This document shows positions 1-8,374 of a stretch of 64,000 nucleotides of DNA, piece after piece (position 1 is the stretch's first letter; every line of letters starts with the position of its first letter). The notes under the pieces are model-generated. The model saw nothing but the letters and a program-made list of their open reading frames with translations. It ran no database searches and was not told the origin of the DNA. The stretch lies in contig CANLWV010000010.1 in assembly GCA_947494965.1 (NCBI GenBank), forward strand, positions 18,585 through 82,584, given 5' to 3'. The translations under genes were made by a program, and so were the position numbers. This DNA is from an uncultured Salinicoccus sp. (GTDB lineage Bacteria; Bacillota; Bacilli; Staphylococcales; Salinicoccaceae).

Positions 1-53
1 TTGATCAGAGCACTGAGTACTGCTGAAACACCTGGACTTTTTTGTGTAGGCAA
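1..53 (-). CDS. Partial N-terminus of a short protein, TM2-like start
   Basis: The minus strand holds an AGGAG ribosome site at 62-66 followed after 8 nt by a TTG codon at 53. Seventeen codons read out of the window (M-P-T-Q-K-S-P-G-V-S-A-V-L-S-A-L-I). The KSPGVSAVLS start resembles the first residues of small TM2-domain or related membrane proteins that continue into a P-G-x-G-Q helix. Only these residues are visible, so the family is a guess. A GTG at 62 is in frame but overlaps the ribosome site. Confidence 0.3.
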   Translation of the reverse strand, partial: MPTQKSPGVSAVLSALI

Positions 54-93
54 TGCATTCACTCCTATTTTTTGAGACTTTTATAATATACCC

Positions 94-2736
94 TTAATCT
101 TCATCCCTAAACTTCTCTTCGCGTTCCCGTCCGCCAGGCATTCTGAATGGCCACCAGTTGCCGCGTCGGAAGGTGATGACGAACGCAGGGACCAGAAGGG
201 GCAGTACAACGAATGCGTATAGCAACAGTGCGAATATGATGATGCTTGCGACTTGTATCAATATGATCATGCCAGAAGGCAGGAGTGCAGCAAATGTTCC
301 GGACAGTATGATGACAGCAGTGATGACCACACCGCCCATACGCCTGATGGACTGTTCGATTGCGCCTCTGATAGTACGGTCTGCGAGTTCCTCCCTGAAC
401 CGGTCTATGATGAATATTGAATAGTCGATGCCGAGCGCCGCGAATATGATCAGACTGAAGAATGGCACGGCCCAATTCAATTCGCCATATCCGAATAGGC
501 CAAGTAGCCATTGTGTAATGGTTACTGATGCGAAGTAGGTGATGAATATCGAACTGATCATCGAAATTGGCAACACCAGGGATCTGAATATAACAGCCAA
601 GATGACGAACAGGGTCACGATAAAGATGGTGACAACCCGGTTATAGTCATCATTGGAGATTTGGTTCAAGTCCCGGTTCATGCTCGTTACTCCCGAGAAG
701 TAGGACTCGGTCTCTTCCCTGTCAAGACGCTGCAGTTCCCCGTCTATCGTATCTTCGACCGAATTTAAAGTGTCCATGGCTTGATGACTATACGGATCGT
801 CTTCCAGTATGACATTCATGATCAACGCTTCATTGTCACCGAAGGCATATTGATCGACTGCATCTTCGATATCCGGATTGTCGATGAATTCCTGAGGCAC
901 ATGGACGCCTGTCTGATCGACTGCTTCATTGTCATTGATTTCCGTCATCAGTGAAGATACATCTTCAAGCCCATCTTTGATTTCTCGGATGCCTTCTGAG
1001 GAGTCGGACAAGCCGTTGGCAAGTTCCGTCAATTGCTGACTGGCCGCTTCCTGCTGTGCGGTGATTTCTTCATTGGCTGCAGCAACTTCGTCCGACAATG
1101 TCGTCAAACCTTGCTGCACTTGACCCAATTGCTGTGCTGCCCCTTCGGCATCACCTGTTTGGGTCATATATTCAGTAATCTGGTCGAGGCTGCTGTTTAT
1201 GTCTTCAATGCCGTCACCGAGCGCAGAGAGGTCTCCGCCTTGTGTTTCAGTATTGCTCAGGTTGCTGCTCGCTTCATCCAGACCATCGGCTATTTCGGTC
1301 AGACCATCCTGCATATCGGCGATGCCTTCATTCGCCTGTTCCAACTGGCTGCGGATATTGAGGTCTTCTATCGCTTCACCGGATGGGCGCGTGAGTGTCT
1401 GGACCTCCTTTACCCCATCCAGATTTGAAACAGTGGAGGCCACAGCATCAAGTCTTGATAGGTTTTCCGACTTGAGCATATCTTCTCCCGTCGACAGGAT
1501 GACTTTAACAGGGAAGAGTTGGCCTTCATCGAAGTTTTCACTTACAACATTAGTGGCATGGACAGTGGAATAATCGTCATCGAGCTCTTCGATGGCATCG
1601 AAATTGACTTCATCGTTATAGAACAGGGCGACCGCGATCAAGATCGCAAATACTGTGAAGATGATGCGTGTCGGATATTTCAATGAGAATATCCCGAGCG
1701 GTGTCCATAAGCGGCTCTCCTTGAATTCCGTCTTCTTGATGTTCGGCCAGAAGATATATCTGCCGAGCAGATACATGAGCACCGGCAATAGTGTAAAGAG
1801 AGCGAGCAGAAGGAATACTACCCCTAATGCCACGCCTACAGCTGAACGGTAGATTTCAAAGTTGGCGAAGTACAGGACACCGAATACGATGGCGCCTGAG
1901 AGGCCACTGATGAATACAGTTTTACCAGCTGTGGAGAAAGTGCGTATGACTGCGTCATATTTATCATGATGTTCAAGTTCTTCTTTAAAACGGTTCAGCA
2001 GCAATATACAGTAGTCTGTACCGATACCGAACAGGATAACGATAAGGAAGCTCTGGGTCTGTGGCGAAATCGGAAAGCCGAACCATTCGACGAACCATGC
2101 AACGAAAGACTGGCCAATCAGGTAGGCGATGCCGACAACCATTACAGGTACGAACGGAGTCACGACGGATCTGAACATGATCAACAGTACAGCAACTACT
2201 ATAATCACTGTAAACATTTCAGTGGATTGGATGCCTTCCATCGCATCTTGTTCGACTGTATTCTGGATGAGCTCATTTGAAGTCATGGATGTTTTTGCTT
2301 CAGTTGGGTTCGCTTCCTCGATTGAATCTGCGACATTGCCGATATCATCGACCGGACCTACATAATCCATCGGGATGATGGCGACACCATTATCTTCATT
2401 GATGAAATTTTCTTGCACGTCATCCTCAAATTCGAATGGATTGACTACATTATCAACGTCATCCATAGATTTTATGTCTTCAATGTAATCGACGATATCC
2501 TCTTCGTTTGCAGAGACTTTCCCCTCAAATTCGAGGACGAGTGACATTGATTCCTTATCCTGATCGTATTTTTCGAGGAATTGCCTGGCTTGTTCACTTG
2601 GTGAGTCGTCCGCTAGCTGGACGTCACCTTTTTCTGTTGCCAGTTGCGTCAAGTTAGGAGAGAGGATAAAAGTAGTGATGGCGAAAATCAGCATCAGTAC
2701 GGTGACGGGCCATTTGAACTTAAGTATGTGTTTCAT
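94..2736 (-). CDS. MMPL/RND-family membrane transporter
   Basis: An 880-residue member of the MMPL branch of the RND superfamily, expected to export lipids or hydrophobic compounds with proton-motive force. It has one N-terminal helix, an extracytoplasmic domain (about 30-170), a first MMPL membrane block containing a G-T-D-Y-x6-R-F motif, a second extracytoplasmic domain and a second membrane block with the matching G-I-D-Y-x6-R-F motif. The second external domain carries a long coiled coil (about residues 460-610) of YhgE type rich in G-L-x-x-I/A. ATG at 2736 has an AGGAGG site at the right distance. Its start overlaps the end of the marR-type gene by 17 nt, so the two are co-transcribed. 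The substrate cannot be read from the sequence. Confidence 0.9.
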   Translation of the reverse strand: MKHILKFKWPVTVLMLIFAITTFILSPNLTQLATEKGDVQLADDSPSEQARQFLEKYDQDKESMSLVLEFEGKVSANEEDIVDYIEDIKSMDDVDNVVNPFEFEDDVQENFINEDNGVAIIPMDYVGPVDDIGNVADSIEEANPTEAKTSMTSNELIQNTVEQDAMEGIQSTEMFTVIIVVAVLLIMFRSVVTPFVPVMVVGIAYLIGQSFVAWFVEWFGFPISPQTQSFLIVILFGIGTDYCILLLNRFKEELEHHDKYDAVIRTFSTAGKTVFISGLSGAIVFGVLYFANFEIYRSAVGVALGVVFLLLALFTLLPVLMYLLGRYIFWPNIKKTEFKESRLWTPLGIFSLKYPTRIIFTVFAILIAVALFYNDEVNFDAIEELDDDYSTVHATNVVSENFDEGQLFPVKVILSTGEDMLKSENLSRLDAVASTVSNLDGVKEVQTLTRPSGEAIEDLNIRSQLEQANEGIADMQDGLTEIADGLDEASSNLSNTETQGGDLSALGDGIEDINSSLDQITEYMTQTGDAEGAAQQLGQVQQGLTTLSDEVAAANEEITAQQEAASQQLTELANGLSDSSEGIREIKDGLEDVSSLMTEINDNEAVDQTGVHVPQEFIDNPDIEDAVDQYAFGDNEALIMNVILEDDPYSHQAMDTLNSVEDTIDGELQRLDREETESYFSGVTSMNRDLNQISNDDYNRVVTIFIVTLFVILAVIFRSLVLPISMISSIFITYFASVTITQWLLGLFGYGELNWAVPFFSLIIFAALGIDYSIFIIDRFREELADRTIRGAIEQSIRRMGGVVITAVIILSGTFAALLPSGMIILIQVASIIIFALLLYAFVVLPLLVPAFVITFRRGNWWPFRMPGGREREEKFRDED

Positions 2737-3184
2737 CGGGGGTGCCTCCTGGTATATATTTCAAAATTGTCATGGTCGCGTGATAGAGCTGTTCTTCTTC
2801 TTCTTTCGTCAATATGCCAATATCAGTCGTGATTTTATGATGGATTTTATCCAGAAATTCCTCCACCAGTTGCTCGGACTCTTTGGTCATATAGATCAAC
2901 TTCGATCTTTTGTCGTTGGTCATCTTGTTGCTTTCGCTCCTGACCAGATTCTTCTGGATCAGTTTCTTTACTGTGTGTGTGATGGCACTGCGCTGTACAT
3001 TAAGTTCCAATGCCAGGTCCGAGGGGGTGGCATGCCCGTTCAGGTAAATGAACTGCATGATATCCATCTGGGTTTTTGATATGTGCATACGGGTTATCGA
3101 GTCGGTGACATCATTGAATACTTTTGTGTAGCCGTAACCATAGATGAGCTTGAGGTTATGTATAACATCACTTTTTTTGGCCAT
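2720..3184 (-). CDS. MarR-family transcriptional regulator
   Basis: A 154-residue winged-helix regulator. The DNA-binding segment is recognisable (about 48-100: TPSDLALELNVQRSAITHTV followed by the wing with N-D-K-R-S-K), and amphipathic dimerisation helices flank it. The ATG at 3184 is preferred because AGGAGGGG lies 7 nt upstream; an in-frame ATG further up would place that ribosome site inside the coding sequence. Its last 17 nt overlap the MMPL exporter gene, the usual layout for a repressor controlling its own efflux pump. An inverted repeat at 3203-3221 just upstream is the likely operator. The inducer is unknown. Confidence 0.9.
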   Translation of the reverse strand: MAKKSDVIHNLKLIYGYGYTKVFNDVTDSITRMHISKTQMDIMQFIYLNGHATPSDLALELNVQRSAITHTVKKLIQKNLVRSESNKMTNDKRSKLIYMTKESEQLVEEFLDKIHHKITTDIGILTKEEEEQLYHATMTILKYIPGGTPDETHT

Positions 3185-3202
3185 ATTTCCACCCCTCCTC
3201 AT

Positions 3203-3221
3203 TTTAGTTGAGAGTACTAAA
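3203..3221 (-). promoter_or_regulatory. Candidate MarR operator upstream of the MarR-MMPL operon
   Basis: Inverted repeat TTTAGT-N7-ACTAAA (3203-3208 and 3216-3221), 19 bp in all, about 20 bp upstream of the regulator's start codon. MarR proteins typically bind inverted repeats of this length with A/T-rich half-sites, so autoregulation is likely. The assignment is by position and symmetry only. Confidence 0.5.
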
Positions 3222-3293
3222 CCAATCGAAGACTTCAACAGTCTACCATGTAATAAAGGGTAGGGTCAAAGTATATGATGTGACAGTTTTAAG

Positions 3294-3324
3294 AATAGAA
3301 AAAGGACCTCCGTGGAGGTCCTTT
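3294..3324 (-). terminator. Rho-independent terminator of the catalase gene
   Basis: An 11-bp stem (AAAGGACCTCC at 3301-3311 with GGAGGTCCTTT at 3314-3324), followed on the minus strand by a short U-rich run. It lies about 10 bp past the catalase stop codon. Confidence 0.8.
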
Positions 3325-3333
3325 CGAAAATTA

Positions 3334-5328
3334 TTACCTGTCCCAGATGCGGTGCGATTTTACATCTTCCAAGTATTGCTCAAGGTTCTCTTCAATATTC
3401 GTAACACCCTTATCATCACCTGTGAATGAGAGCGCCTTGAATATATCGTCACCCTCTGTACTGAAGCCGATCGCCTTCTTATGCTTGAATGCAATCTCGA
3501 GGTTTTCTATGGCTTCAGGATGCAGGTTCTCCTGTCCTTTCAAAACGATCACAGCATCGAAAAGTACCGAATGGACCGTATCGAACGTTTCCGTCATGAC
3601 ATCATCGCCTATTTTACGGATTTTATCAGAGATGAAAGTGACTGCCGTACCCTTATCTTCCAATTTTTGCTGTAGGGTCAACATTTTTTCTGTCGGTACA
3701 TCGGGCGTTATCATGATGCCGATTTCGCGCGTTTCAAGAGATGAAGGTGTGTTCGCCATACTGAGCGCTGGAGAACTTTTTTCATAGTTTGATTCTTCTA
3801 TCGTATCAGGCAGTTCGACCCCTATTTTATCCACTACGTATTCAGTCATTTCCCGATCGATTGGATTTAGGAGGTTGTTTACGGCATTCTGCCTGACGCC
3901 GAGATCCTTACATTTTCCGAGTTCAAAGCTGAAGGCATCAAATATATGCTGCTTCTCATGTTCTGTCATGGAGTTGAGGAACATTTTCGCCTGGCTGAAG
4001 TGGTCTTTGAAACTCTCGCTCCGTGCCCTGATTTTACGGCCTTCAACTTTCTCGTCATAGTGCTCATAACCGCCCTCTTCCGGAGATGCCGGTTCCGGTT
4101 GATTGTTATTGAGGTAGTTCTTGTGATAGGAAGTCTGGCCCTTCGTAACATTCATCTGGTTGTAACCTTCTCTTTGGTTGTTTGCGAATGGGCAGATTGG
4201 TCGGTTGATTGGGATCTGATGGAAGTTCGGCCCACCAAGACGGATCAACTGCGTATCGGTATAGGAGAAGAGTCTGCCCTGGAGAAGCGGGTCATTCGAG
4301 AAATCGATGCCCGGCACAACATGTCCTGGGTGGAAAGCGACCTGTTCCGTCTCTGCAAAATAGTCGTCGACATTTTGATCCAATGTCATCTTCCCTACAA
4401 TCTGGACGGGAACATCTTCCTCAGGCCATATTTTGGTAGGATCCAAAACATCGAAATCCATATTGAATTCATCTTCCTCTGGAATCAGCTGCATGCCAAG
4501 TTCAAATTCAACCGCATTGCCTTTATTGATGTTTTCCCATAGATCTTGGCGGTGGAAGTCCATATTCTTTCCGTTGATGAGTTGGGCTTCGTCCCATACC
4601 ACCTGATGCGTGCCCAATTTCGGTTTCCAGTGGAACTTGACGAAATGACTCTTGCCTTCAGCATTCACCAGTCTGAATGTGTGAACACCGAACCCTTCCA
4701 TCATCCTTAGACTTCTCGGGATGGCGCGGTCGCTCATCAACCACATCACCATATGGGCGCTCTCGGTATTTTGGGAAACCCAATCCCAGAATGTATCGTG
4801 GGCGGATGCTGCCTGCGGCATTTCATTATGTGGTTCAGGCTTTACAGCATGGACCATATCTGGAAATTTGATGGCATCCTGCATGAAGAAGACCGGCATA
4901 TTATTTCCGACAAGATCGAAGTTGCCTTCTTCCGTATAGAATTTTGTTGCAAACCCGCGGACATCACGCGGAATGTCCATGGAACCACGGTTTCCGGCAA
5001 CCGTTGAAAATCTTACGAAGACAGGTGTCCTTCTGCTCGTATCAGTGAAGAGGCCGGCCTTTGTATATTTTTCCAGTGATTCATACAGTTCGAATTCACC
5101 ATGGACCCCGAACCCTCTGGCGTGGACTACACGTTCAGGGATACGCTCGTGGTCGAAATGCGTCATCTTTTCGCGGAAATGGAAATCTTCCATCAATGTA
5201 GGACCGCGTTCACCCGCTTTCAGGGAGAATTCATCCTCGCTGACCTTAAGTCCTTGATTCGTTGTCATATGTGCTTTTTTGGTATTGTCGATTGTGTTCT
5301 TCTGGAGATCTTCCTTCTTCTTGTTCAT
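3334..5328 (-). CDS. katE: Large-subunit (clade 2, KatE/HPII-type) catalase
   Basis: A 664-residue haem catalase that dismutates hydrogen peroxide. The distal haem histidine is His69 (RVVHARG), the catalytic asparagine is Asn142 (DLVGNN) and the proximal haem ligand is Tyr356 in RLFSYTDTQ. The catalase core ends near residue 510. Residues about 530-664 form the flavodoxin/class-I-amidotransferase-like C-terminal domain that defines clade 2, making it longer than the roughly 500-residue KatA of Staphylococcus aureus. ATG at 5328 has AAGGAGG 12 nt upstream, rather long spacing. It is monocistronic with its own terminator. The gene symbol reflects the clade and not a proven orthology. Confidence 0.93.
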   Translation of the reverse strand: MNKKKEDLQKNTIDNTKKAHMTTNQGLKVSEDEFSLKAGERGPTLMEDFHFREKMTHFDHERIPERVVHARGFGVHGEFELYESLEKYTKAGLFTDTSRRTPVFVRFSTVAGNRGSMDIPRDVRGFATKFYTEEGNFDLVGNNMPVFFMQDAIKFPDMVHAVKPEPHNEMPQAASAHDTFWDWVSQNTESAHMVMWLMSDRAIPRSLRMMEGFGVHTFRLVNAEGKSHFVKFHWKPKLGTHQVVWDEAQLINGKNMDFHRQDLWENINKGNAVEFELGMQLIPEEDEFNMDFDVLDPTKIWPEEDVPVQIVGKMTLDQNVDDYFAETEQVAFHPGHVVPGIDFSNDPLLQGRLFSYTDTQLIRLGGPNFHQIPINRPICPFANNQREGYNQMNVTKGQTSYHKNYLNNNQPEPASPEEGGYEHYDEKVEGRKIRARSESFKDHFSQAKMFLNSMTEHEKQHIFDAFSFELGKCKDLGVRQNAVNNLLNPIDREMTEYVVDKIGVELPDTIEESNYEKSSPALSMANTPSSLETREIGIMITPDVPTEKMLTLQQKLEDKGTAVTFISDKIRKIGDDVMTETFDTVHSVLFDAVIVLKGQENLHPEAIENLEIAFKHKKAIGFSTEGDDIFKALSFTGDDKGVTNIEENLEQYLEDVKSHRIWDR

Positions 5329-5390
5329 TATTGGTCATGCCTCCTTGAAAGATTGAATTGACTACCTTACACACCTACTATAGCAACCCC

Positions 5391-5407
5391 GCATGCGCTT
5401 TGCATGC
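5391..5407. repeat. Paired GCATGC palindromes upstream of catalase
   Basis: GCATGC-N5-GCATGC (5391-5396 and 5402-5407), each half being self-complementary, lies about 65-80 bp upstream of the catalase start and just upstream of a TGC-TATAGT extended -10-like sequence on the minus strand. It could be a regulator site. No known box matches it. Confidence 0.3.
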
Positions 5408-5450
5408 ATTTACTGTATCGGGTTTTTTCGTGTTCCAAGCGGGTATAATA

Positions 5451-5480
5451 AAAGGTCGTGCACATTTTGGCACGACCTTT
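5451..5480 (-). terminator. Terminator downstream of the mannitol remnant
   Basis: AAAGGTCGTG (5451-5460) pairs with CACGACCTTT (5471-5480) and is flanked by T-rich runs on both strands, so it can stop transcription in either direction. It follows the stop codon of the mtlA::mtlD remnant by a few bases and separates it from the catalase promoter. Confidence 0.8.
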
Positions 5481-5483
5481 TAT

Positions 5484-6207
5484 TTAAAGATACTCTTCAA
5501 TTTTCTGTATCAATTCATCGTTGAGATTGCTGTGGTTGGCGAGGAACGTCTCTAATCCCAACTGTGCAATTTGCTCATCTCTTTCTTTGACTTCCGGATC
5601 ATCGGGGTTATTGAATTCCAGTGCATACACAGCAAGTTCTAAGAGGGCATTGTGGTTGAGATTGTTCTTCTCCAAGTAGATTAGTGGCTTCATGATGCGA
5701 TCGCCCGCGCTTAGCTTGCGCATCACACCACGTCCCACACGATCCAAATCATCTGACAGGTGGGGATTTTTGAACCGCGCAATGATTTTTTCTATATATG
5801 AGAGCTGCTGTGCCTCCGTGAAATCGTAATTTGAAGTCAGATAGAGCATTGTTTCATTCAGGACATTCCTGAGGAATGCTTTGACTTTTCCATTGGCCAT
5901 CGCCTCGGCTACAGTTTTGAAGCCAAGGGTCTTGCCATAATAGGCTATCGCTGCATGACCGGTATTGACCGTAAACAGTTTGCGTTCGATAAAGGGCATC
6001 AGATCTTCTACATAAGTGACCCCATCCAGTCTCGCCTCTCCTATCCAGCTCATCAGTATGCTTCAAGATTTCCTTTTTAAGTGTATCTGTGGCAAGGATG
6101 GCGTTTTCGCAGGCAATGAATGCAGCGATGTTCGGCATGATCATACTGCTTAAAAATGAACCGAAAGCTTGAACTTTACGTGAAAGACCTTTTTTTTCTT
6201 CAGACAT
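5484..6207 (-). pseudogene. mtlD: mtlA::mtlD deletion remnant of the mannitol operon
   Basis: The reading frame starts at ATG 6207 with the first 32 residues of the mannitol PTS permease MtlA (SEEKKGLSRKVQAFGSFLSS, then M-I-M-P-N-I-A-A-F-I-A). At about 6111 it runs without a break into the middle of mannitol-1-phosphate 5-dehydrogenase (CENAILATDTLKKEIL). Near 6045 the MtlD frame shifts, and the C-terminal domain continues in another frame to 5484 (GEARLDGVTYVEDL, then the family motif IERKLFTVNTGHAAIAYYG). The EIICB body, any genes once between mtlA and mtlD, the NAD-binding domain and an internal MtlD stretch are gone. Two deletions explain this; a sequencing error does not. The start codon, ribosome site and a cre site remain. 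Confidence 0.88.
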
Positions 6208-6260
6208 TAAAGCCACCCCTTTTTAGATGATTTATAGTATAACTAAATCATAAGGCGAAA

Positions 6261-6275
6261 AGGTAACGCTTACAA
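6261..6275 (-). promoter_or_regulatory. CcpA binding site (cre) upstream of the mannitol remnant
   Basis: Minus strand TTGTAAGCGTTACCT fits every fixed position of the catabolite-responsive-element consensus WTGNAANCGNWNNCW. It lies about 55-70 bp upstream of the old mtlA start, where catabolite repression of a mannitol operon is expected. It is a relic of the intact operon's regulation and may now control only the remnant transcript. Confidence 0.7.
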
Positions 6276-6422
6276 TATAAACAAAACGCAGCTTTGGCAC
6301 ACTGATATTGCCAAAATATATGTTAATGATCAATGGATGAAGGATGGCGTGGTATAATTGTTTGGATATTCGAGTATGGTGGGGTCATATGCAAAAGGAG
6401 AATAGTAAAAGGGGTGGTCGGT

Positions 6423-7340
6423 ATGGAAAGCAGTAAAAAGGGAGCATTGTTTGCCCTGAGTGCCTATCTGATATGGGGGTTTCTGCCCATATATTGGAAG
6501 CAGTTGGAACATGTTTCTTCGTACGAAGTCATTGCTCACCGCGTATTCTGGTCGTTCATCTTCATGATTGTATTCATCCTCGCGACGAACCGTATGCATC
6601 TTTTCTATAAAGATCTGAAGTTCATATTCCGGGACAAAAAGAAAGTGGCGGCATTATTCGCTGCCTCAGTAGTCATCACCTCCAACTGGCTGCTATATAT
6701 CATTGCAGTCAACAGTGGCCATATATTGGATGCGAGCCTCGGCTATTACATAAATCCCCTCATAAGCATTCTCATCGGGTTCGCAGTTCTTGGGGAACGA
6801 TTTTCAAAATCTCAATGGGTCGCCATCATAATCGTCTTTCTGGGAGTCGCCTACATGACGGTAGGTCTGGGTTCTGCGCCGTGGATATCACTTTTCCTGG
6901 CTCTGTCCTTCAGTATCTACGGATTAATCAAAAAAGTAGTCAATATGGATGCCGTCTTTGCTATGGCTGTGGAAACTTTTGTTTTGGCGCCGGTGGCGCT
7001 ATTCTATATCCTATTCCTTGAAGTCGGCGGGGAGGGGCATTTCGGATTCGATCAGGATAGCCTGGTCATGATGGGGACAGGCGTCGTCACTGCCGTACCA
7101 TTGTTGCTGTTCTCGATCGGTGCACAGCGTATCCGACTGTCCCTAGTGGGTATACTTCAGTATTTTGCACCGACTGTAATGCTTCTGCTTGGGGTCTTCA
7201 TGTATGGTGAGGCATTTACCCGCATACATGGTGTCGCCTATATATTGATATGGGGCGGGCTCGGGCTGTATACATTCACCCGCTTCAAGGAAATGCGGCG
7301 GGACACAGGACGCAAGCCGAGACGGCGCGTCACGCACTAG
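6423..7340 (+). CDS. rarD: RarD-type EamA transporter
   Basis: A 305-residue inner-membrane protein of the EamA/DMT superfamily, RarD subfamily (SAYLIWGFLPIYWKQLEHVSS at the N-terminus, G-Y-Y-I-N-P-L near residue 105, G-x-x-R-I-x-L-S near 215). About ten hydrophobic helices make two five-helix repeats. RarD proteins are named for chloramphenicol sensitivity, but their substrate is not established. The ATG at 6423 is chosen because AAGGGGTGG stands just upstream and the product then has the usual family length. The longer frame from 6333 adds a non-conserved tail. It appears monocistronic. Confidence 0.88.
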   Translation: MESSKKGALFALSAYLIWGFLPIYWKQLEHVSSYEVIAHRVFWSFIFMIVFILATNRMHLFYKDLKFIFRDKKKVAALFAASVVITSNWLLYIIAVNSGHILDASLGYYINPLISILIGFAVLGERFSKSQWVAIIIVFLGVAYMTVGLGSAPWISLFLALSFSIYGLIKKVVNMDAVFAMAVETFVLAPVALFYILFLEVGGEGHFGFDQDSLVMMGTGVVTAVPLLLFSIGAQRIRLSLVGILQYFAPTVMLLLGVFMYGEAFTRIHGVAYILIWGGLGLYTFTRFKEMRRDTGRKPRRRVTH

Positions 7341-7412
7341 CATATTGTTAGGGGAAGCATCTATAGTCATGATATGATTTATTGAAAATGAGTTTTCTAA
7401 GGAGTAGGGGAT

Positions 7413-8207
7413 ATGAAGTTTTCGAAATATCTGTTTGCCGTTCCGATTGCAGTTGCGTTACTGACTGGTTGTCAGGGGGAAGAGGAGAAAACAGATCAGA
7501 CATCAGGAGAGGCCGGGGTCGCCCAAGAGGAAACGACCGAAGGGAAGCAATCAATGGACACCACAGATGATGCAAACCGGACATTGAAAGGAATCGAAAC
7601 AGATGATTCCGCAATTGCCGACTTGATTGAAGAAGCCCAGAATATAGAAAGTTACCAAGCCATGGTGGACCTGGAGGCTTTGGTGGACGATGAATCCTCC
7701 CAAACTCTTGATGCGGACGTAAAGTATAAAGAGGGGACGCCACCGTCTTTGCATCTTAAGTCAGAAGGGGAGGACCGGACCATCTCGAAAGATGGTGAAA
7801 CCTACTACAATAACGGAGACGATTGGGTAGACATCTCAGAGTCCATAGAAATAGAACAGCTTTTTCATGTAACATACAAAAATGCCGTCATCGCTTTTTC
7901 TGATATTAAAGATGAGATGAAGCTGACTGAAGAGGAAAATCAGCTGATCTATACATTTGAGGGGGAAAGCACTGAAATCTTTGAAGTGTTTGAATCACTC
8001 TTTGCAGCTGAATTCAGTGCCATAGATACCTCCAATCCGAATAATGAGGTGGAAGTCGTCATCGACAAGGAGAATTCGCGCATAAAGTCCATCCAGTATG
8101 AAGCGACAGGAGAAGATGCAGAAGGGCGTTATGAATTATCCGGAGAGGTCGAGTTTAAATCATTCAATGATATAGGTGCGATACAGTTGCCTGAGTCAGT
8201 CGACTAG
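7413..8207 (+). CDS. Secreted lipoprotein of unknown function
   Basis: A 264-residue predicted lipoprotein. The signal peptide ends in the lipobox L-L-T-G-C with the lipidated cysteine at residue 20. An acidic, low-complexity linker (about 21-65) is followed by a globular domain with repeated Y/T-x-E-x-x-x-D strands (about 70-262), reminiscent of LolA/LppX-like folds and DUF6612-type proteins of Firmicutes. ATG at 7413 has AAGGAG upstream. It is a single gene with its own strong terminator. No motif allows a function call. Confidence 0.8.
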   Translation: MKFSKYLFAVPIAVALLTGCQGEEEKTDQTSGEAGVAQEETTEGKQSMDTTDDANRTLKGIETDDSAIADLIEEAQNIESYQAMVDLEALVDDESSQTLDADVKYKEGTPPSLHLKSEGEDRTISKDGETYYNNGDDWVDISESIEIEQLFHVTYKNAVIAFSDIKDEMKLTEEENQLIYTFEGESTEIFEVFESLFAAEFSAIDTSNPNNEVEVVIDKENSRIKSIQYEATGEDAEGRYELSGEVEFKSFNDIGAIQLPESVD

Positions 8208-8266
8208 TCCAGGTGCAGAGATGGTATGAGAAGGTAATGTCACCTGTGCGGGTGACTTAAGGAAGT

Positions 8267-8307
8267 AAGAAGAGGCGATTCTCATGGGATCGCCTCTTCT
8301 TATTTTT
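8267..8307 (+). terminator. Strong terminator after the lipoprotein gene
   Basis: A 13-bp perfect stem (AAGAAGAGGCGAT at 8267-8279 with its complement at 8289-8301) is followed by TATTTTTTA. A smaller GTCACC/GGTGAC hairpin sits just upstream at 8239-8255. It may also stop the convergent pcm transcript. Confidence 0.9.
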
Positions 8308-8374
8308 TAGCTCCAATGACTCGGTTTTCCCCCTCGTCATCATTTATTTTACATCCTTCAGTTAAAACGACTCC

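Noticed and set aside
1033..2365. Several plus-strand open frames within the MMPL gene and similar antisense frames elsewhere.
   Set aside because: They lack ribosome sites and family features and mirror the codon structure of the real gene on the other strand.
5422..5446. Plus-strand SigB-like promoter (GTTTTT-N13-GGGTAT).
   Set aside because: Transcription from it would run straight into the hairpin at 5451-5480 and there is no plus-strand gene downstream, so it is probably chance.
6030..6060. Frameshift in mtlD as a sequencing error.
   Set aside because: Whole segments of MtlD are absent on both sides and MtlA is fused upstream, so a one-base error cannot explain it.
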